This document shows positions 63,550 through 64,000 of a DNA stretch of 64,000 bases, one piece after another. The position numbers were made by a program, and so were the translations under genes. The notes under the pieces are model-generated. The model was given only the letters and a program-made list of their open reading frames with translations. It did not search any database and had not been told where the DNA came from. The stretch lies in NCBI GenBank assembly GCA_013399895.1, contig VXBA01003437.1, positions 1,254,597 through 1,318,596 on the forward strand, written 5' to 3'. Each line of letters opens with the position of its first letter. The stretch's first letter is position 1. Origin of the DNA: Serilophus lunatus. Taxonomy: Eukaryota; Chordata; Aves; Passeriformes; Eurylaimidae.

Positions 63550-64000
63550 AAGCACTCCTACCCACAGTTATAAGATTTGCAGGCAATCACCGTTACTTAC
63601 AATTAAAAAGTGGGAACAGGTGTAGCAGATACCATACTTTGATAGCCGAACAAAGAATATTACAGCACGTGACTGAAATGTGATGACATTTGTTCACCAA
63701 TCGAAAACAAAAGCCACTCTCCAATGGCACTCTTTCCTCCACCCCCAAGAATTAGGAACTTAGAAATCTCTCCATATTGAAACACATCTGTTCATAGCCT
63801 CATTTTTTGACACTTGAGAAGAAGTTGAATGAAGAGCTCCATAGATTAATCCAATACGAATTCACCCAAAAAACCCTCAGGGTACAATCCTGCCAGCACC
63901 CGCCAAACTGCAGAGGTGGTCAGAGGGAAGGCTCTACCGACAGGGAAAACTCGGAATAATAAAGAACAGAAAAAACAAAACACACGCTACCACAAAAAAA

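Larger units (their letters stand above)
57100..64000 (-). other. Upstream DNA, 57-64 kb
   Basis: This is noncoding DNA with two mildly CpG-richer stretches (about 57,480-57,790 and 63,300-63,560), a paired inverted motif at 58164-58259, an A16 run at 59052-59067, a (TC)n repeat at 63232-63256 and a G-quadruplex motif at 63525-63549. No exon is convincing. The 149-codon minus-strand ORF at 63137-63586 runs through the (TC)n repeat (Arg-Glu repeats) and is probably chance. Confidence 0.45.

Noticed and set aside
63137..63586. 149-codon minus-strand ORF, the longest in the window
   Set aside because: It passes through the (TC)n repeat, giving alternating Arg-Glu, and shows no family motif. Possible leader or promoter DNA rather than coding.
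1..64000. CRISPR arrays, tRNA, rRNA or operon-like gene clusters
   Set aside because: None seen; the window is vertebrate intronic DNA and no evenly spaced repeats or tRNA cloverleaf patterns were noticed.

Overview
The window is nuclear DNA from a bird. Several CR1 LINE fragments end in the avian 3' tail (for example near 39,490-39,553), and a roughly 1 kb endogenous-retroviral LTR of a type common in bird genomes lies at about 8,948-9,991. There are no prokaryotic-style operons or long ORFs. The many short ORFs are chance reading frames in intronic DNA.

The only gene I can identify is the 5' part of PHF21A (BHC80), on the minus strand. Three coding exons with clean splice sites encode residues 1-51 in one continuous frame: 30335-30282 (residues 1-18), 25777-25745 (19-29) and 23943-23878 (30-51). 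The peptide matches what I remember of the PHF21A N-terminus. A noncoding leader exon sits at 34129-34089. The next coding exon (starting KRVVEQ in the known protein) was not found and should lie beyond base 1, so about 24 kb of one intron is present. PHF21A is a PHD-finger subunit of the LSD1-CoREST histone demethylase complex. Only its N-terminal coiled-coil start is encoded here.

Layout: 1-23877 is intron holding the LTR, CR1 fragments and a perfect hairpin at 23551-23580. 23878-34129 holds the confirmed exons. 34130-64000 is 5' intronic or upstream DNA with two further exon-like segments (44295-44243 and 57099-57059), two more CR1 copies, G-rich tracts and a paired inverted motif resembling ZNF143 sites at 58164-58259.

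Main points for a second look: (1) if the exon-like segments at 57 kb and 44 kb are spliced to the 34 kb and 30 kb exons, a 47-codon upstream ORF runs unbroken through four exons and stops 17 codons before the main ATG; (2) a well-bounded candidate exon at 29223-29177 would act as a poison exon if included, or supply an alternative in-frame start; (3) the inverted ZNF143-like pair. These are inferences from sequence alone. No search or RNA data were available.
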